A stretch of DNA of 6,569 nucleotides from an uncultured Mycoplasma sp. (lineage in GTDB: Bacteria; Bacillota_I; Bacilli_A; RF39; UBA660), in contig CANOGG010000069.1 in the NCBI GenBank assembly GCA_947565485.1, positions 1-6,569 of the forward strand, written 5' to 3'. Below the pieces are notes generated by a model, which saw only the letters and a program-made list of their open reading frames with translations, made no database searches and was not told the DNA's origin. The first letter of the stretch is position 1. Each line of letters begins with the position of its first letter. The translations under genes and the position numbers were made by a program. Positions 6,164 through 6,569 of the stretch are shown here, in pieces.

Positions 6164-6569
6164 ATGAAAACTAAAACATTTAAACAAAAGGGGAAAAAGA
6201 AATTGACAATCGGAATATTTTTAAGTATTGCCTTATTTAATACTGCAATAATTTATAATTTATTCCTAAAAGACCAAAACATTACCCTAAAAAGAAGTAC
6301 TAACGACCAACTAATGGCGGTTTATCTTGACGATGGAAGTGGTACATACAACAAAGCCAGTGATGGCAAAATACCCACTAGTGGTTATACTCTAAATACT
6401 GATACTGATAAAATAAGATGTACAGTTAATGGCGGTGATCGACCAATCAAATACTTTAGAGGAAATGTTAACAACAACTGGGTAGTGTTTGGCAAAGATG
6501 GTTCTAACTACATTTGGTGGCGAATAATCAGAAATAATAGTAATGGTTCACTAAGAATGATATATGCTG
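6164..6569 (+). CDS. Membrane-anchored or secreted surface protein (3'-partial)
   Basis: The frame is open from ATG 6164 to the window edge (135 complete codons). GGAGGT (6154-6159) sits 4 nt upstream. The N-terminus is strongly basic (MKTKTFKQKGKKK) and followed by a hydrophobic segment of about 20 residues (LTIGIFLSIALFNTAIIYNLFL), fitting a signal-anchor or uncleaved signal peptide. The following extracellular-type region has 'LMAVYLDDGSGTYNKASDGKIPTSGYTLN', a lone Cys in 'IRCTVNGGDRP', and then 'YIWWRIIRNNSNGSLRMIYA', where the window ends. I recall similar 'W.WRIIR.N..GSIRMIY' blocks in uncharacterised surface proteins of uncultured gut Bacilli/RF39-like genomes, but could not search. 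No enzymatic motif is seen. Divergence from the HTH pair and the palindromic leader suggest switchable expression. The true length is unknown. Confidence 0.85.
   Translation, partial: MKTKTFKQKGKKKLTIGIFLSIALFNTAIIYNLFLKDQNITLKRSTNDQLMAVYLDDGSGTYNKASDGKIPTSGYTLNTDTDKIRCTVNGGDRPIKYFRGNVNNNWVVFGKDGSNYIWWRIIRNNSNGSLRMIYA

Noticed and set aside
6127..6174. 15-codon leader peptide overlapping the surface-protein start
   Set aside because: No ribosome binding site precedes its ATG, and no attenuator-like codon run or terminator follows.
1..6569. Mobile element or prophage remnant
   Set aside because: The Cro/CI-type proteins prompted the idea, but no integrase, transposase, terminal repeats or structural phage genes were seen.

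Overview
This window looks like chromosomal DNA of an AT-rich, low-GC Firmicute or Mollicute-related bacterium (Bacilli, perhaps one of the uncultured gut lineages near RF39/Erysipelotrichales). The evidence is a Bacillus-like RpoC, strong A+T bias, SigA-type promoters, Shine-Dalgarno sites of the AGGAGG or GGTGA kind, and a truncated surface protein whose 'WWRIIRNN..GSLRMIYA' style I associate, from memory only, with that gut group. The genetic code appears standard: Trp is TGG and no gene needs TGA readthrough.

Layout. Bases 1-3083 are the 3' four-fifths of rpoC, which ends in a long acidic tail and an intrinsic terminator whose left arm lies inside the last codons. Bases 3150-3479 hold a small protein that resembles a bacterial PH-like domain. 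Bases 3508-3587 are a compact control region: an extended -10 promoter sits in the loop of a 14-bp inverted repeat and is followed by four 12-bp tandem repeats, the last of which supplies the ribosome binding site. Bases 3588-4964 encode an AlbA_2 (Schlafen-like) / GHKL-ATPase-like / winged-helix protein. A bidirectional terminator separates it from two convergent minus-strand genes (5508-5963, then 5013-5468). These are tandem paralogues of exactly 151 residues, each with two Cro/CI-type HTH domains. A 200-bp divergent region (5964-6163) carries a SigA-like promoter, a perfect 10-bp inverted repeat at the predicted transcription start, and a further half-site 20 bp on. It leads into a membrane-anchored or secreted surface protein that runs off the window at 6569.

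How the parts may fit. rpoC is housekeeping and ends its transcription unit here; the ribosomal protein and elongation factor genes that follow rpoC in many Bacilli are absent downstream. The rest reads as two small regulatory modules. One is a probably self-regulated AlbA_2/winged-helix gene with a repeat-array operator. The other is a pair of double-HTH repressor-like proteins divergent from a lineage-type surface protein behind a palindromic operator. No integrase, transposase, tRNA, rRNA or CRISPR array was seen. The regulatory links are inference from layout and motif positions.
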